A DNA stretch of 64,000 bases. Origin: Streptosporangiaceae bacterium (GTDB lineage Bacteria > Actinomycetota > Actinomycetes > Streptosporangiales > Streptosporangiaceae). The stretch lies in contig JAOPYH010000236.1 of assembly GCA_025964715.1 (NCBI GenBank), positions 1 through 64,000 on the forward strand, read 5' to 3'. Shown here in pieces: positions 49,078 through 58,323 of the stretch (positions within the stretch are counted from its first letter, which is position 1; the number at the start of each line of letters is the position of its first letter). A model generated the notes under the pieces. It worked only from the letters and a program-made list of their open reading frames with translations. It had not been told where the DNA came from and ran no database searches. Both the position numbers and the translations under genes were made by a program.

Positions 49078-50826
49078 TCAGCCTCGCAGCCGCCTCGATC
49101 CGGAGGCGTCCCGGCTCGTCAGGCCGCGCCGGTCCAGGTGTTCCAGCAGAGGGATGGCGACCCGCCGCGTGGTGCCGAGGGCGGCGCGCGCCTGCGCCGC
49201 GGTGAACGGCTGCGGCAGGGAGGCGAGGATCTCCATGGCCCGGTCCGCGGCGTCCGGCAGCAACGCGATGGTCGGCGCGATCCGGAGCAGTTGCCCGGCG
49301 GCCTCCGCCGCGGCGAGTGAAGGGGCCGACAGCCCGGCCGCCGCGAGCCGGTCGGCGTCCGGGGCCCGGAAGGGCGCGTCGGCGAGCTCGCGCCTGATGG
49401 CGTCGACTCCGCGCTGGACCTCCGGACGCAGGGTCGCGCGTACGTGCGGTGGGACGAGCCTGCCGCGGACGACCTGGAGCCCGGCTTCGCCGGCGAGCGC
49501 GTCGACCAGGGACCGGTGCGGCAGGTCGAGGGCCTGGCGGGCCGCTTCGGGGGTGAGACCGGGGTCCTGCGGGTGGCGTTCGGCGTGCGCCTTGACCGCG
49601 CCGGCCAGTTGGTCTCGGAGCCGGACCCAGTGCTCGGGGTCGGCGAGCCAGTCACCCGTCACCGGCCGGGCCGGGGGCTGTGCGCCCATGGCGATCAGGT
49701 CGGCCCGGAGCAGCAAGCCGCGCCGGCGCAGTTCCGCGGCGCCGTCCGGCACTCCCGTCATGGTCTCCAGCTCCGCCGCGCGGCGCGCGGCCGCTCCCCG
49801 GCGGCGCAGGGCGGGGGGCCGGACGTCGAGCACCACCGCTCCGATGACCTGCCGGCTACCGGCGTCGCGCAGCAGGGCCCGGTCGCCGATCCGCAGGGGC
49901 AGGGGCTCGCGCAGGGTGAGCCGGGCGGTGTCCTGGCCGAGCGGGCGGACCCGGGCGGGCACGGCGGCGGCGCCGATGTGCAGCGTGACCTGGGCGGGTA
50001 GCCGCTCGGCCGTCCCGACTCGTACATCGATGGCCTCGGTGGTCAGCCGGGTGCCGAAGGTGGTCAGGGCATCACCGCGGCGCAGGTCCTCGGCCCCACG
50101 GCCGCGCAGGTTGAGCGCCACGCGCGCGGGACCGCTGACCGCCTCGCGGGACCGCTGAAGGGCCTGGATGCCCCGGATGTCCAGCCCCTCGGGCCGGCCG
50201 GGCACATGGAGCCGGTCGCCCGTACGGACGGTCCCCTCGCCGAGCGTCCCCGTGACGACCGTGCCACGTCCGGTCACACTGAACACGCGGTCGATCCAGA
50301 GCCGCACGTCCGCGTCCGGGTCGGCCGGCGGCAGGCTCGCGGCCAGCTCCGCCAGGGCGGCGCGCAGCTCGGGCAGGCCCAGTCCCGTCACGGCGCTGAC
50401 CGGCATCCCGGGGAGGCGCAGACCGGCCTCGGCCAGGCGTGCGGAGGCGTCGGTGAGGGCCGCGGCCGGGTCGGCGAGATCCGCACGGGTGACCGCCAGC
50501 AGGCCGTGCCGGATGCCGAGTGCGGTGATGATGTCGAGGTGCTCCTGGGTCTGGGCCTGCCAGCCGGAGTCTGCCGCGACCACGAAGAGCACGGCGGGGA
50601 CGGCACCCACCCCGGCCAGCATGTTCGTGACGAACCGCTCATGCCCTGGCACGTCCACGAAGGCGAGCTCGGAGCCGTCGTCGAGCGAGGTCCACACGAA
50701 CCCGAGATCGATGGTCAGCCCTCGGCGCCGCTCCTCGGCCCAGCGGTCCGGCTCCATCCCGGTGAGGGCCCGCAGCAGCGTGGATTTGCCGTGGTCGACG
50801 TGCCCGGCAGTGGCGATCACCTGCAC
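49078..50826 (-). CDS. selB: selenocysteine-specific elongation factor SelB
   Basis: A 582-residue GTPase that delivers Sec-tRNA to UGA codons marked by a SECIS element. G1 GHVDHGKST (8-16), the switch RRGLTIDLGFVW (about 34-45), G3 DVPGHERFV (about 58-66) and G4-like TRADL give the EF-Tu-type GTPase. Domains 2 and 3 follow, and the C-terminal half contains the winged-helix repeats that bind SECIS RNA (for example LLLRADLIAMGAQPPARPVT and LPQPFTAAQARAALGTTRRVA). GTG start overlaps selA by 10 bp. All GTPase motifs are intact. Confidence 0.95.
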   Translation of the reverse strand: MQVIATAGHVDHGKSTLLRALTGMEPDRWAEERRRGLTIDLGFVWTSLDDGSELAFVDVPGHERFVTNMLAGVGAVPAVLFVVAADSGWQAQTQEHLDIITALGIRHGLLAVTRADLADPAAALTDASARLAEAGLRLPGMPVSAVTGLGLPELRAALAELAASLPPADPDADVRLWIDRVFSVTGRGTVVTGTLGEGTVRTGDRLHVPGRPEGLDIRGIQALQRSREAVSGPARVALNLRGRGAEDLRRGDALTTFGTRLTTEAIDVRVGTAERLPAQVTLHIGAAAVPARVRPLGQDTARLTLREPLPLRIGDRALLRDAGSRQVIGAVVLDVRPPALRRRGAAARRAAELETMTGVPDGAAELRRRGLLLRADLIAMGAQPPARPVTGDWLADPEHWVRLRDQLAGAVKAHAERHPQDPGLTPEAARQALDLPHRSLVDALAGEAGLQVVRGRLVPPHVRATLRPEVQRGVDAIRRELADAPFRAPDADRLAAAGLSAPSLAAAEAAGQLLRIAPTIALLPDAADRAMEILASLPQPFTAAQARAALGTTRRVAIPLLEHLDRRGLTSRDASGSRRLRG

Positions 50827-52145
50827 GCGCGCACCACCGCGCTGAGGAGGGCCGGCTCGGCCTCGGCGGGCACCGAACGCAGATCCAGCAGCAGGCGTCC
50901 CTGGTCCAGGCGGCCGACCACGGGCGGGTCACCTTGCCGCAACGGCCCGGCGAGCCGGCTGTCGACGGCTATGGCGCTGCTCAGCAGTTCCACTCCGGGC
51001 GCTCCGCCGCCACCGACCACCGCGCGGCTGTCCACCGCGGTCGCCGCCACCCCCTCGGCCCGGAGCCGTTCGGCCAGTGCGCCGGCGCGCCGGCGCAGGT
51101 CGGCGGCCGGTGCCCGCAGCGCCGTACGGGTGGGCGTGTCAGGGGCCCGCAGGGTCGCCTCCAACGCGGCCAGCGTGAGCTTGTCGACGCGCAGGGCCCG
51201 GGCCAGCGGATGGCGGCGCAGCCGGTGTACCAGCTCGGACCGGCCCAGCAGCAGGCCGCACTGAGGACCGCCGAGCAGCTTGTCGCCGCTGGCGGTGACC
51301 AGATCCGCGCCGGCCCGGAGCCACGTGGCGGCGTCCGGCTCCTGCGGAAGCAGCGGCTCGGGTTCCAGCAGCCCCGAGCCGATGTCGCCCAGCAGCGGCA
51401 CGCCCCGGGCGGTGCACAGCGCCGAGAGGCCGGTGATCGGGGGGGCGGAGGTGAACCCCTCGATCCGGTAGTTGGACGGATGGACCTTGAGCACGAGGCC
51501 GGTCTCGGGGCCGATGGCGTCGCCGTAGTCGCGCAGGCTCGTGCGGTTGGTCGTGCCGACCTCGCGGAGCCTCGCTCCGGTGGAGGCGATCAGCTCGTGC
51601 AGCCGGAAGCCGTCCCCGATCTCGACGAGCTCACCCCTGCTGATCAGGATCTCCCGCCCGGCCGCCAGCGCCGTGGCCGCGAGGACCAGCGCGGCGGCGT
51701 TGTTGTTCACCACGTGCACGGCCTCCGCCGCGGGCACCGCCTCGGCCAGTGCGGCGAGCGCGGTGGCCCCGCGCCGGCCCCGCTCGCCGGTGCTGAGATC
51801 GAGCTCGACGTCGGTCGTGCCGGCGGCCGTGTCCAGCGCTTCGCGGGCCGCCGCCGACAGCGGCGCGCGGCCCAGGTTGGTGTGCAGCAGGACCCCTGTC
51901 GCGTTCAGCACCGGCCGCGGCCCGGCGGGCCGGACCGGGAGCGCGGCGAGCGTCGCCTGGACCACCTCATCCGGACCGATGAGCCCGTCACGGGCCCTCT
52001 GCTGGGCCTGCGTCACCGCGGTCTTCACCAGCTCGTAGCCGAACCGGCGGCGCGCGTCGGCGAGCCGGTCGTCGGCGAGGACCATGTCCGTACGGGGGAT
52101 CAGGCGGCGTGGATCTTTCACAACGTTGAGGATTATTCCAGGCAC
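50817..52145 (-). CDS. selA: L-seryl-tRNA(Sec) selenium transferase SelA
   Basis: A 442-residue PLP enzyme that converts Ser-tRNA(Sec) to Sec-tRNA(Sec) with selenophosphate. DPRRLIPRTD (11-20), VLNATGVLLHTNLGRAPLS (about 79-97), HVVNNNAAALVLAATALAAG (about 143-162), and the PLP-binding Lys in VTASGDKLLGGPQCGLLLG (about 280-298). C-terminal domain ends in LLLDLRSVPAEAEPALL. The GTG at 52145 is preferred because CAGGA lies 6 nt upstream. Operon with selB and selC; divergent from selD across 109 bp. Confidence 0.95.
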   Translation of the reverse strand: MPGIILNVVKDPRRLIPRTDMVLADDRLADARRRFGYELVKTAVTQAQQRARDGLIGPDEVVQATLAALPVRPAGPRPVLNATGVLLHTNLGRAPLSAAAREALDTAAGTTDVELDLSTGERGRRGATALAALAEAVPAAEAVHVVNNNAAALVLAATALAAGREILISRGELVEIGDGFRLHELIASTGARLREVGTTNRTSLRDYGDAIGPETGLVLKVHPSNYRIEGFTSAPPITGLSALCTARGVPLLGDIGSGLLEPEPLLPQEPDAATWLRAGADLVTASGDKLLGGPQCGLLLGRSELVHRLRRHPLARALRVDKLTLAALEATLRAPDTPTRTALRAPAADLRRRAGALAERLRAEGVAATAVDSRAVVGGGGAPGVELLSSAIAVDSRLAGPLRQGDPPVVGRLDQGRLLLDLRSVPAEAEPALLSAVVRACR

Positions 52146-52242
52146 TCTGTCCTGCGCCCAACCAAGGTCGTCATGGCCCCGTAGCGCGGGGGCGCCCGTG
52201 CGGTCGTGCGGGGGTCGCTCACGGTACTCACCGGAACGTCCC

Positions 52243-52248
52243 TAGGCT
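52243..52248 (+). promoter_or_regulatory. probable -10 of leaderless selD
   Basis: TAGGCT ends 7 nt before the selD ATG at 52255, and there is no purine-rich ribosome binding site in the gap, so the transcript probably starts at or next to the ATG. A good -35 is not evident. Confidence 0.4.
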
Positions 52249-52254
52249 GGCGCG

Positions 52255-53256
52255 ATGGCCATGGCGATTCAGCGACTCACCCAATACGCACACGGTGGCG
52301 GCTGCGCGTGCAAGATCCCGCCAGGCGAGCTCGAGGACATGCTGGAGGGCCTCGGCCAAGGTCAGCCGGCCTCCGCACCGGGCAAGCTCCTGGTGGGTCT
52401 GGACAGCGGGGACGACGCCGCGGTGGTCCAGACCGCCCCGGGCACGGCGGTGGTCACCACCGCCGACTTCTTCACCCCCGTGGTGGACGACCCCTACGAC
52501 TGGGGCCGGATCGCCGCGGCGAACGCGCTCTCCGACGTCTACGCGATGGGCGGCGTGCCCCTGGTCGCGGTGAACCTGCTGTGCTGGCCCCGCGAGGTGC
52601 TGCCGTACGACCTCGCCCGCGAGGTGCTGCGCGGCGGCAATGACATCGCCGTGCAGGCCGCCTGCCACCTGGTCGGCGGGCACAGCGTCGACGACCCCGA
52701 GCCGAAGTACGGCATGGCGGTGACCGGCATCGCCGACCCCGACAGGCTGCTGCGCAACGATGCCGGCCGGGCGGGCGTGCCCCTGTCGCTCACCAAGCCC
52801 ATCGGCCTGGGCGTGCTGAACAACCGGCACAAGACGACCGGCGAGGTCTTCAAGCAGGCCGTCGACACCATGACCGAGCTCAACGCCGCGGCGAGCCGCG
52901 CGGCCCTCGAGGCCGGCATCACCTGCGCCACCGATATCACCGGCTTCGGGCTGCTCGGCCACCTCTACAAGCTGGCCCGCGCTTCCGGCGTCACCGCGGT
53001 GATCGACACCTCGGCCGTGCCGGTTCTGGAAGGGGCCCGTGAGTCCCTGAGCGCGGGGCACGTCCCCGGTGGCTCACGGCGCAACCTCGACTGGGTGGCT
53101 CCGCACACAGACTTCGGGAGCGCCGACGAGGAGACCCGGGTGCTGCTGGCGGACGCGCAGACCTCCGGCGGGCTGCTGGTGGCCGGCGAGATCCCGGGTG
53201 CGCCGGTCATCGGCGAACTCGTCGCGCGCGGCGAGCACGCCGTCGTGCTGCGCTGA
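52255..53256 (+). CDS. selD: selenophosphate synthetase SelD
   Basis: A 333-residue AIR-synthetase-like enzyme that makes selenophosphate from selenide and ATP. RLTQYAHGGGCACKI (7-21) contains the catalytic Cys17 (Sec in some species, Cys here) and Lys20, as in E. coli SelD. TADFFTPVVDDPYDWGRIAA (about 69-88), GGHSVDDPEPKYGMAVTG (about 142-159), and ATDITGFGLLGHLYKLA (about 223-239) complete the ATP and metal sites. Divergent from selA. It completes the set selA, selB, selC, selD in 4.3 kb. Confidence 0.95.
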   Translation: MAMAIQRLTQYAHGGGCACKIPPGELEDMLEGLGQGQPASAPGKLLVGLDSGDDAAVVQTAPGTAVVTTADFFTPVVDDPYDWGRIAAANALSDVYAMGGVPLVAVNLLCWPREVLPYDLAREVLRGGNDIAVQAACHLVGGHSVDDPEPKYGMAVTGIADPDRLLRNDAGRAGVPLSLTKPIGLGVLNNRHKTTGEVFKQAVDTMTELNAAASRAALEAGITCATDITGFGLLGHLYKLARASGVTAVIDTSAVPVLEGARESLSAGHVPGGSRRNLDWVAPHTDFGSADEETRVLLADAQTSGGLLVAGEIPGAPVIGELVARGEHAVVLR

Positions 53257-53376
53257 TCGTTCTTCAAGCGCCATGCCATGCCATGCCGGAGGCCACGGCG
53301 GAGGAGCGACCGGCCGCGACCCTGCGGTCAGGAGGCGCGATCTACTCACCGCTGACCCGGTCTCCGGTGGCGGGGG

Positions 53377-53559
53377 TCATTCGGCTGAGTCGTCGAGCAC
53401 TTCCGGGTGGGCGCGGCGGTAGTGCTCGGTCAGCACGGCACTCGCCTGACCAGGCCGATATGCCACGGTCCGTCGGCATATTTCGCAACGTACGACCGGA
53501 AGTTGCGTGACGGTCACCGGGAAGCGAGCAGAAGTTGATTTGTCCATCACGCTCATCAT
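53377..53559 (-). CDS. small Cys2-His-type zinc-ribbon protein
   Basis: A 60-residue protein. VVRCEICRRTVAYRPG (21-36) gives a Cys-x2-Cys pair, followed by LTEHYRRAHPEVLDD (about 43-57) with two His spaced HxxxxH. This makes a C2H2-like zinc-binding pattern. Similar short proteins occur in actinobacteria without known function; DNA or protein binding is likely. The third-position G/C and conserved pattern support it as real. The gaps on either side (53257-53376 and 53560-53771) hold no gene I can see. Confidence 0.6.
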   Translation of the reverse strand: MMSVMDKSTSARFPVTVTQLPVVRCEICRRTVAYRPGQASAVLTEHYRRAHPEVLDDSAE

Positions 53560-53771
53560 GCCAGGTGGAGTGACCGTAGCGCACGCCTCTGTGACGTTCG
53601 GGTCATGGCCGGCCGCCTCGTCCGGCCCCGTCCTCTGTACTCGCTCCTGACCGACCGCCGTCTAGAAGTTTGTCCAGGCGTGAGGCGTATGGTCGGAGAT
53701 GTAGCGCATCGCGGGTTTCGCCGGCGGTAGAGCCGCGGTATTCGCGCGGTGTGCCGGTGTGCCTGTGATGT

Positions 53772-53785
53772 GGGAGTTCCGCCCA
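53772..53785. promoter_or_regulatory. possible DosR-like box
   Basis: GGGAGTTCCGCCCA matches 10 of 12 defined positions of the mycobacterial DosR motif (GGGACTTNNGNCCC). It lies 22 bp upstream of the start of a gene related to mycobacterial Rv2030c, a DosR-regulated gene. The match is short and imperfect and could be chance. Confidence 0.3.
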
Positions 53786-53807
53786 GTGGGGGATGGCGGT
53801 GGCACTG

Positions 53808-55814
53808 ATGTCCGAGCGTGTATTCCGTGATCGCCGGGACGCGGGTCGCGTGCTGGCCGGTCATCTCGAGCAGTACGCGGGCCGCGACGACGTCGTCGTC
53901 CTGGGCGTACCACGGGGGGGCGTGCCGGTCGCCTACGAGGTGGCCATGGCCCTCGGCACCCCTCTGGACGTCTTCGTGGTGCGCAAGCTCGGGGTCCCGG
54001 GACGCGAGGAACTCGCCATGGGAGCGATCGCCAGCGGCGGGGTCGTGGTGCTCAACGAGGACGTGCTCCGGGGTCTGCGCATCTCCGCGGACGCGCTGCG
54101 TGAGGTCGCCGAGCGCGAGGCGCGAGAGCTGATCCGGCGCGAGCAGATGTATCGGGAGGGCCGCCCGATGCCGGAGCTCTCCGGCAAGACGGCGATCCTG
54201 GTCGACGACGGCCTCGCCACCGGATCCAGCATGCGCGCCGCCATCCAGGCCTTACACAAGCTGGAGCCCGGCCGGATCGTTGTGGCCGTCCCGGCCGCGC
54301 CCGCCTCGACCTGTGAGGAGCTCCGGGTCGAGGTGGACGAGGTCGTGTGCGCCATGACCCCGTCGCCGTTCTTCGCTGTGGGCCAGTCCTACTGGGACTT
54401 CGGCCAGACCACTGACGAGGAGGTCCGGGACCTGCTCCGGGCCGCGGCCACCTCGCTGCCCGCGGGAACCGGCGGCGGGATCCCGTCCGACGTGGCCGTC
54501 GTACGGATGGCCGCGGGCCCCGTGGACGAGGGCGTGCCCTCCGACGAGTCGCTGTTCGGCCTGGTCGCGGACGCGCACTTCGCGCTGATCGGCGAGGCCT
54601 CGCACGGCACGAATGACTTCTACGCCGCCCGCGCGGCCATGACCCGCCGGCTCATCGACGGGTGGGGATTCAACGCCGTGGTGGTCGAGGCCGACTGGCC
54701 CGACGCCTACCGCGTGAACCGCTACGTGCGCGGACGGGGTGAGGACGCCACCGCGGAGGAGTCGCTGCGCGGGTTCGAGCGGTTCCCGACCTGGATGTGG
54801 CGCAACACCGCGGTGCTGGACTTCGTCGGCTGGATGCGTGAGCGCAACGACCGCGTCGAGGATCAGCGGGAGAAGGCCGGGTTCTACGGCATGGACCTCT
54901 ACAGCCTGCGCCGGTCGATGGACGAGGTCGTCTCCTATCTCGAGCGCGTGGACCCGGAGTCGGCGGCGCGGGCGCGCGAACGCTATGCATGCTTCGATCA
55001 CTACGGCGGCGACGAGGGGCAGTCGTACGGCTTCGCGGCGGCCTTCGGAGCGGGTGAGCGGTGCGAGGAGCAGGTCGTCGAGCAGCTGGTCGAGCTGCAG
55101 CGGCACGCTCGTGAATACATGGAGAAGGACGGCATCCTGCCGGAGGAGGACCAGTTCTACGCTGAGCGCAACGCCGTGGTCGTGCAGGCCGCGGAGCGTT
55201 ACTACCGGTCGATGTTCGACAGCGTGTCATCGTGGAACCTGCGCGACCGGCACATGGTCGACACGATCGAGGCCCTCTCCGACCATCTGACCGCGTGGCG
55301 GGGTGAACCGGCGAAGATCGTGGTCTGGGCGCACAACTCACACCTGGGCGACGCGCGCGCGACCGAGATGGGCGCCCGTGGAGAGCTGAACGTGGGGCAC
55401 CTCATCCGGGAACGGCATGCGGGCGACTGCCGCCTCATCGGTTTCACGACGTACACCGGCACGGTGACCGCGGCCGACGACTGGGGTGCCCCGGCCGAGC
55501 GCAAGGTGGTGCGCCAGGCGTTGCACGAGAGTGTCGAGGAGCTGTTCCACGAGGTCGGCAACAAGGAGTTCCTGCTCCGGCTGGACACCGCGCCCGCGGC
55601 CGCCGAGGCACTGGGCGGCGCGCGGCTGGAGCGGGCCATCGGCGTCATCTACCGGCCGGACACCGAGCGGCAGAGCCACTATTTCCACGCCCGGGTCGCC
55701 GACCAGTTCGACGCTGTGATCCACATCGACGAGACCCGTGCCGTCGAGCCGCTCGAGCGCACGGCTCAGTGGGAGCGCGGCGAGGCCCCGGAGACCTATC
55801 CCTTCGCGGTGTAG
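53808..55814 (+). CDS. phosphoribosyltransferase-erythromycin esterase fusion protein (Rv2030c-like)
   Basis: A 668-residue fusion. Residues 1-210 are a phosphoribosyltransferase-type domain ([20 protein letters not shown] about 28-47; [20 protein letters not shown] about 127-146, the PRPP-binding loop). Residues 235-660 are an erythromycin-esterase-type domain: [20 protein letters not shown] (about 257-276, GEASHG), [19 protein letters not shown] and [19 protein letters not shown] (about 503-521). The whole order matches Mycobacterium tuberculosis Rv2030c (681 residues), part of the DosR dormancy regulon; its activity is not known. An ATG at 53793 could add five residues. Followed by a dienelactone-hydrolase-like gene after 45 bp. 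Confidence 0.9.
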   Translation: MSERVFRDRRDAGRVLAGHLEQYAGRDDVVVLGVPRGGVPVAYEVAMALGTPLDVFVVRKLGVPGREELAMGAIASGGVVVLNEDVLRGLRISADALREVAEREARELIRREQMYREGRPMPELSGKTAILVDDGLATGSSMRAAIQALHKLEPGRIVVAVPAAPASTCEELRVEVDEVVCAMTPSPFFAVGQSYWDFGQTTDEEVRDLLRAAATSLPAGTGGGIPSDVAVVRMAAGPVDEGVPSDESLFGLVADAHFALIGEASHGTNDFYAARAAMTRRLIDGWGFNAVVVEADWPDAYRVNRYVRGRGEDATAEESLRGFERFPTWMWRNTAVLDFVGWMRERNDRVEDQREKAGFYGMDLYSLRRSMDEVVSYLERVDPESAARARERYACFDHYGGDEGQSYGFAAAFGAGERCEEQVVEQLVELQRHAREYMEKDGILPEEDQFYAERNAVVVQAAERYYRSMFDSVSSWNLRDRHMVDTIEALSDHLTAWRGEPAKIVVWAHNSHLGDARATEMGARGELNVGHLIRERHAGDCRLIGFTTYTGTVTAADDWGAPAERKVVRQALHESVEELFHEVGNKEFLLRLDTAPAAAEALGGARLERAIGVIYRPDTERQSHYFHARVADQFDAVIHIDETRAVEPLERTAQWERGEAPETYPFAV

Positions 55815-55859
55815 CCGTCGGCCGGCCCCGTGGTTCGGTCCGATCGGAGGAGGACCCAC

Positions 55860-56546
55860 ATGAACATCGCCCGGCAGAGCCTGGAGATCCCCGCCGCCGG
55901 CGTCCTGCTGCAGGCCGACGTCGTGGTTCCCGAGCAGGCCCGGGGCGTAGTGCTGTTCGCGCACGGCAGCGGCAGCAGCCGGCACAGCCCGCGCAACCGC
56001 TACGTCGCCATGCAACTGCAGGACGCCGGGCTGGCCACCGTGCTGGCGGATCTGCTCACGCCGGCGGAGGAGCACATCGACGCCCGTACGGCCGAGCTGA
56101 GGTTCGACATCGGCCTGCTGGCCGCGCGGCTGGCCGCCCTGACCGACTGGCTGGGACAGTACGAGCTTACGGAGGGCCTGGGCATCGGGCTCTTCGGCGC
56201 GAGCACGGGTGCGGCCGCCGCGCTGGTCGCCGCCGCTACACGACCTGACACCGTGCACGCGGTGGTGTCGCGAGGCGGCCGGCCCGACCTGGCAGGGGAG
56301 TATCTGCGCCACGTGCAGCAGCCCACACTGCTGATCGTCGGAGGCCGGGACACGGTGGTCATCGAGCTGAACCGCGAGGCGATGCGGCAGATGCACGGCG
56401 AGGTACGGCTGGAGATCGTGCCGAACGCCTCGCACCTGTTCGAGGAACCCGGGGCCCTGGAGCAGGCCGCGCGCCTGGCCCGGGACTGGTTCGTCCAGCA
56501 CCTGCGGCCCGCCGCGCGGCACCGCCAGCCTCAGCCCTCGCGCTGA
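55860..56546 (+). CDS. dienelactone hydrolase-like alpha/beta hydrolase
   Basis: A 228-residue alpha/beta hydrolase. VVLFAHGSGSSRHSPRNRYV (about 30-49) is the oxyanion segment, GLFGASTGAAAALVAAATRP (about 111-130) the nucleophile elbow with Ser (G-x-S-x-G as GASTG), LLIVGGRDTVV (about 158-168) provides the Asp, and VPNASHLFEEPG (about 190-201) the His. ATG with GGAGGAGG site 45 bp after the fusion gene, so probably in one operon. Such proteins commonly sit beside phosphoribosyltransferase-domain genes; the substrate is unknown. Confidence 0.87.
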   Translation: MNIARQSLEIPAAGVLLQADVVVPEQARGVVLFAHGSGSSRHSPRNRYVAMQLQDAGLATVLADLLTPAEEHIDARTAELRFDIGLLAARLAALTDWLGQYELTEGLGIGLFGASTGAAAALVAAATRPDTVHAVVSRGGRPDLAGEYLRHVQQPTLLIVGGRDTVVIELNREAMRQMHGEVRLEIVPNASHLFEEPGALEQAARLARDWFVQHLRPAARHRQPQPSR

Positions 56547-56560
56547 GGAACGTCACCGCA

Positions 56561-56794
56561 TCAGGTCTCCTCTTTCTTGAGGCGGTCGGCCAGCAGCCTC
56601 TTGGCCTCATCTCCCACCTCGCGACTCTTCTCCTGCAGCTTCTCGAAGAACTGGGCGAGTTCGTCGTCACCCTCGCGCCGGGCGTCGGCCTTGTAGGTCT
56701 CCAGCTTCCAGACCGTCTTCAGGCTCCCGTACAGCACGGTCACCAGGTCATAGTGCTTGTCCTTGGCAGCGCTCTCAGGTCGGTCCTGCGCCAT
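56561..56794 (-). CDS. small charged helical protein
   Basis: A 77-residue, Lys/Glu-rich protein of predicted long helices: LVTVLYGSLKTVWKLETYKA (17-36), then ELAQFFEKLQEKSREVGDEA (about 45-64) with coiled-coil-like spacing. No Cys, no signal peptide, no membrane segment. Similar small proteins are frequent in actinobacteria and other bacteria, without known function. Convergent with the hydrolase gene and divergent from the flavoprotein gene. Confidence 0.65.
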   Translation of the reverse strand: MAQDRPESAAKDKHYDLVTVLYGSLKTVWKLETYKADARREGDDELAQFFEKLQEKSREVGDEAKRLLADRLKKEET

Positions 56795-56919
56795 GATCGG
56801 TTCCCCCCTCAGCCCCGTGTGAACCTCAATAGGGCTGTGCCCGGTAGGTGGTCGGGTAACCGCTGGTCCTGGCAGGTCCGGGCGGTACGGACGAGTCCGT
56901 GCGGATTAAGGGTGGCGAC

Positions 56920-56943
56920 CCGGTTTTTCACCATGAACCGGGC
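56920..56943. promoter_or_regulatory. inverted repeat upstream of the NDH-2-like gene
   Basis: CCCGGTT, ten bases, AACCGGG (56920-56926 and 56937-56943). It ends 42 bp upstream of the GTG start at 56986. It could form a hairpin in the leader or be an operator; the adjacent TTAAGGG at 56907-56913 is the only A/T-rich part. Confidence 0.45.
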
Positions 56944-56985
56944 ATACCGCTGGAAAAGTCCTCTAGAGAGACATTGGAGTTCGCC

Positions 56986-58302
56986 GTGTCCGGACCCGGA
57001 ACCCGCGAGCGTGTGGTCATCGTCGGAGCTGGTTTCGCCGGCTTCCACGCCGCGAAGACGCTGTCCCGTCTGGCCAGGGGCGTCTTCGAGATCGTCATAT
57101 TGAATCCGACCGACTACTTCCTCTACCTTCCGCTGCTCCCCGAGGTGACCGGCGGTGTCCTGGAGCCACGCCGCGTGGCGGTCCCGCTGGCCAGCGGATG
57201 TCCGTCCGTCCGGTTCGTTCTGGGCACGGCCTACGAGGTCGATGTCGAGGGCTCCCGGGTGGCCTACCGCGACGCCAAGGGTGACGACGAGTTCCTGTCC
57301 TACGACCGCCTCGTGCTGTCCGTCGGCAGTGTGAACAAGCTGCTGCCGATCCCCGGTGTCGCCGAACACGCGTACGGGTTCCGCAGCATGGCCGAGGCCG
57401 TCTATCTGCGCGATGACCTGCTCCGCGATGTGGAGATCGCGAGCGCCACCCACGACCCCGAGGAGCGGGCCGCGCGGTGCACCTTTGTGGTCGTGGGGGC
57501 CGGATACACCGGGACCGAGGTCGCCGCGAACGGCCAGCTCCTGACCCGGCACGCCGCCGAGCAGTGCCCCGGCCTGCGCAAGGAACCCGTCCGGTGGCTC
57601 CTGATCGACATAGCCCAGCGGATCATGCCCGAGCTCGATCAACGGCTGTCCGTGGCCGCGCACAAGGTCCTCACCCAGCGTGGCGTCGAGGTCCGTACGG
57701 AGACCGCGGTGGCGGAGGCCTCCTACGAAGGGGTACGGCTGTCCACCGGCGAGTTCGTACCCACCCGTACCCTCATCTGGTGCGTGGGCGTGCGGCCGGA
57801 CCCGCTCATCGAGAGCCTGGGCCTGCCCACGAACAAGGGGCGGCTCGTGGTGGATCAGTATCTGCGGGTGCCCGGTCATCCGGAGATCTACAGCTGCGGC
57901 GACGCGGCGGCCGTGCCCGACCTGACCCGCCCCGGGCAGCTCACCGGGATGACCGCACAGCATGCGCAGCGGCAGGGCCACTGCGCCGGCTACAACATCG
58001 CGGCGTCGCACTACGGCAGCGCGCCACGGGCGTACAAGCACCGGGACCTGGGCTTCGTCGTCGACCTCGGCGGGGCCAAGGCGGCGGCCAACGTGATGGG
58101 GCTGCCCCTCTCCGGGTTGCCGGCGAAAGTGGTGGCCCGGTCCTACCACCTGCTCGCCGTCCCGGACAATCGCATCCGCATCGCCACGGACTGGGCCCTG
58201 GACTCGGTCCTGGCTCGGCCGGCGGTACAGCTGGGGGTCGTCCCGGCCGAGACGGTACGGCTCGCCGCCACCGCCGGCGCGCGGCCCGGATTCGTGGAGT
58301 GA
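56986..58302 (+). CDS. NAD(P)/FAD-dependent oxidoreductase (type II NADH dehydrogenase-like)
   Basis: A 438-residue flavoprotein. VVIVGAGFAGFHAAKTLSRL (about 9-28) binds FAD, TFVVVGAGYTGTEVAANGQL (about 166-185) the NAD(P)H, and TRTLIWCVGVRPDPLIESLG (about 258-277) and EIYSCGDAAAVPDLTRPGQL (about 301-320) are the usual C-terminal FAD contacts. The overall layout is that of NDH-2 proteins, which pass electrons from NADH to quinone without pumping protons. A C-terminal amphipathic segment would attach it to the membrane. GTG at 56986 with TTGGAG site. In-frame codons upstream lie in the leader. Confidence 0.88.
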   Translation: MSGPGTRERVVIVGAGFAGFHAAKTLSRLARGVFEIVILNPTDYFLYLPLLPEVTGGVLEPRRVAVPLASGCPSVRFVLGTAYEVDVEGSRVAYRDAKGDDEFLSYDRLVLSVGSVNKLLPIPGVAEHAYGFRSMAEAVYLRDDLLRDVEIASATHDPEERAARCTFVVVGAGYTGTEVAANGQLLTRHAAEQCPGLRKEPVRWLLIDIAQRIMPELDQRLSVAAHKVLTQRGVEVRTETAVAEASYEGVRLSTGEFVPTRTLIWCVGVRPDPLIESLGLPTNKGRLVVDQYLRVPGHPEIYSCGDAAAVPDLTRPGQLTGMTAQHAQRQGHCAGYNIAASHYGSAPRAYKHRDLGFVVDLGGAKAAANVMGLPLSGLPAKVVARSYHLLAVPDNRIRIATDWALDSVLARPAVQLGVVPAETVRLAATAGARPGFVE

Positions 58303-58323
58303 CCGGGCGGCTCGTCAGTGGGT

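Noticed and set aside
48936-53256. Search for a selenoprotein gene with in-frame TGA in the window
   Set aside because: All genes near selABCD end at stops consistent with family lengths; I found no TGA with continued family similarity, and SelD has Cys17.
53560-53792. Small forward and reverse frames in the gap before the fusion gene
   Set aside because: Mutually overlapping, no ribosome binding site and no family resemblance.
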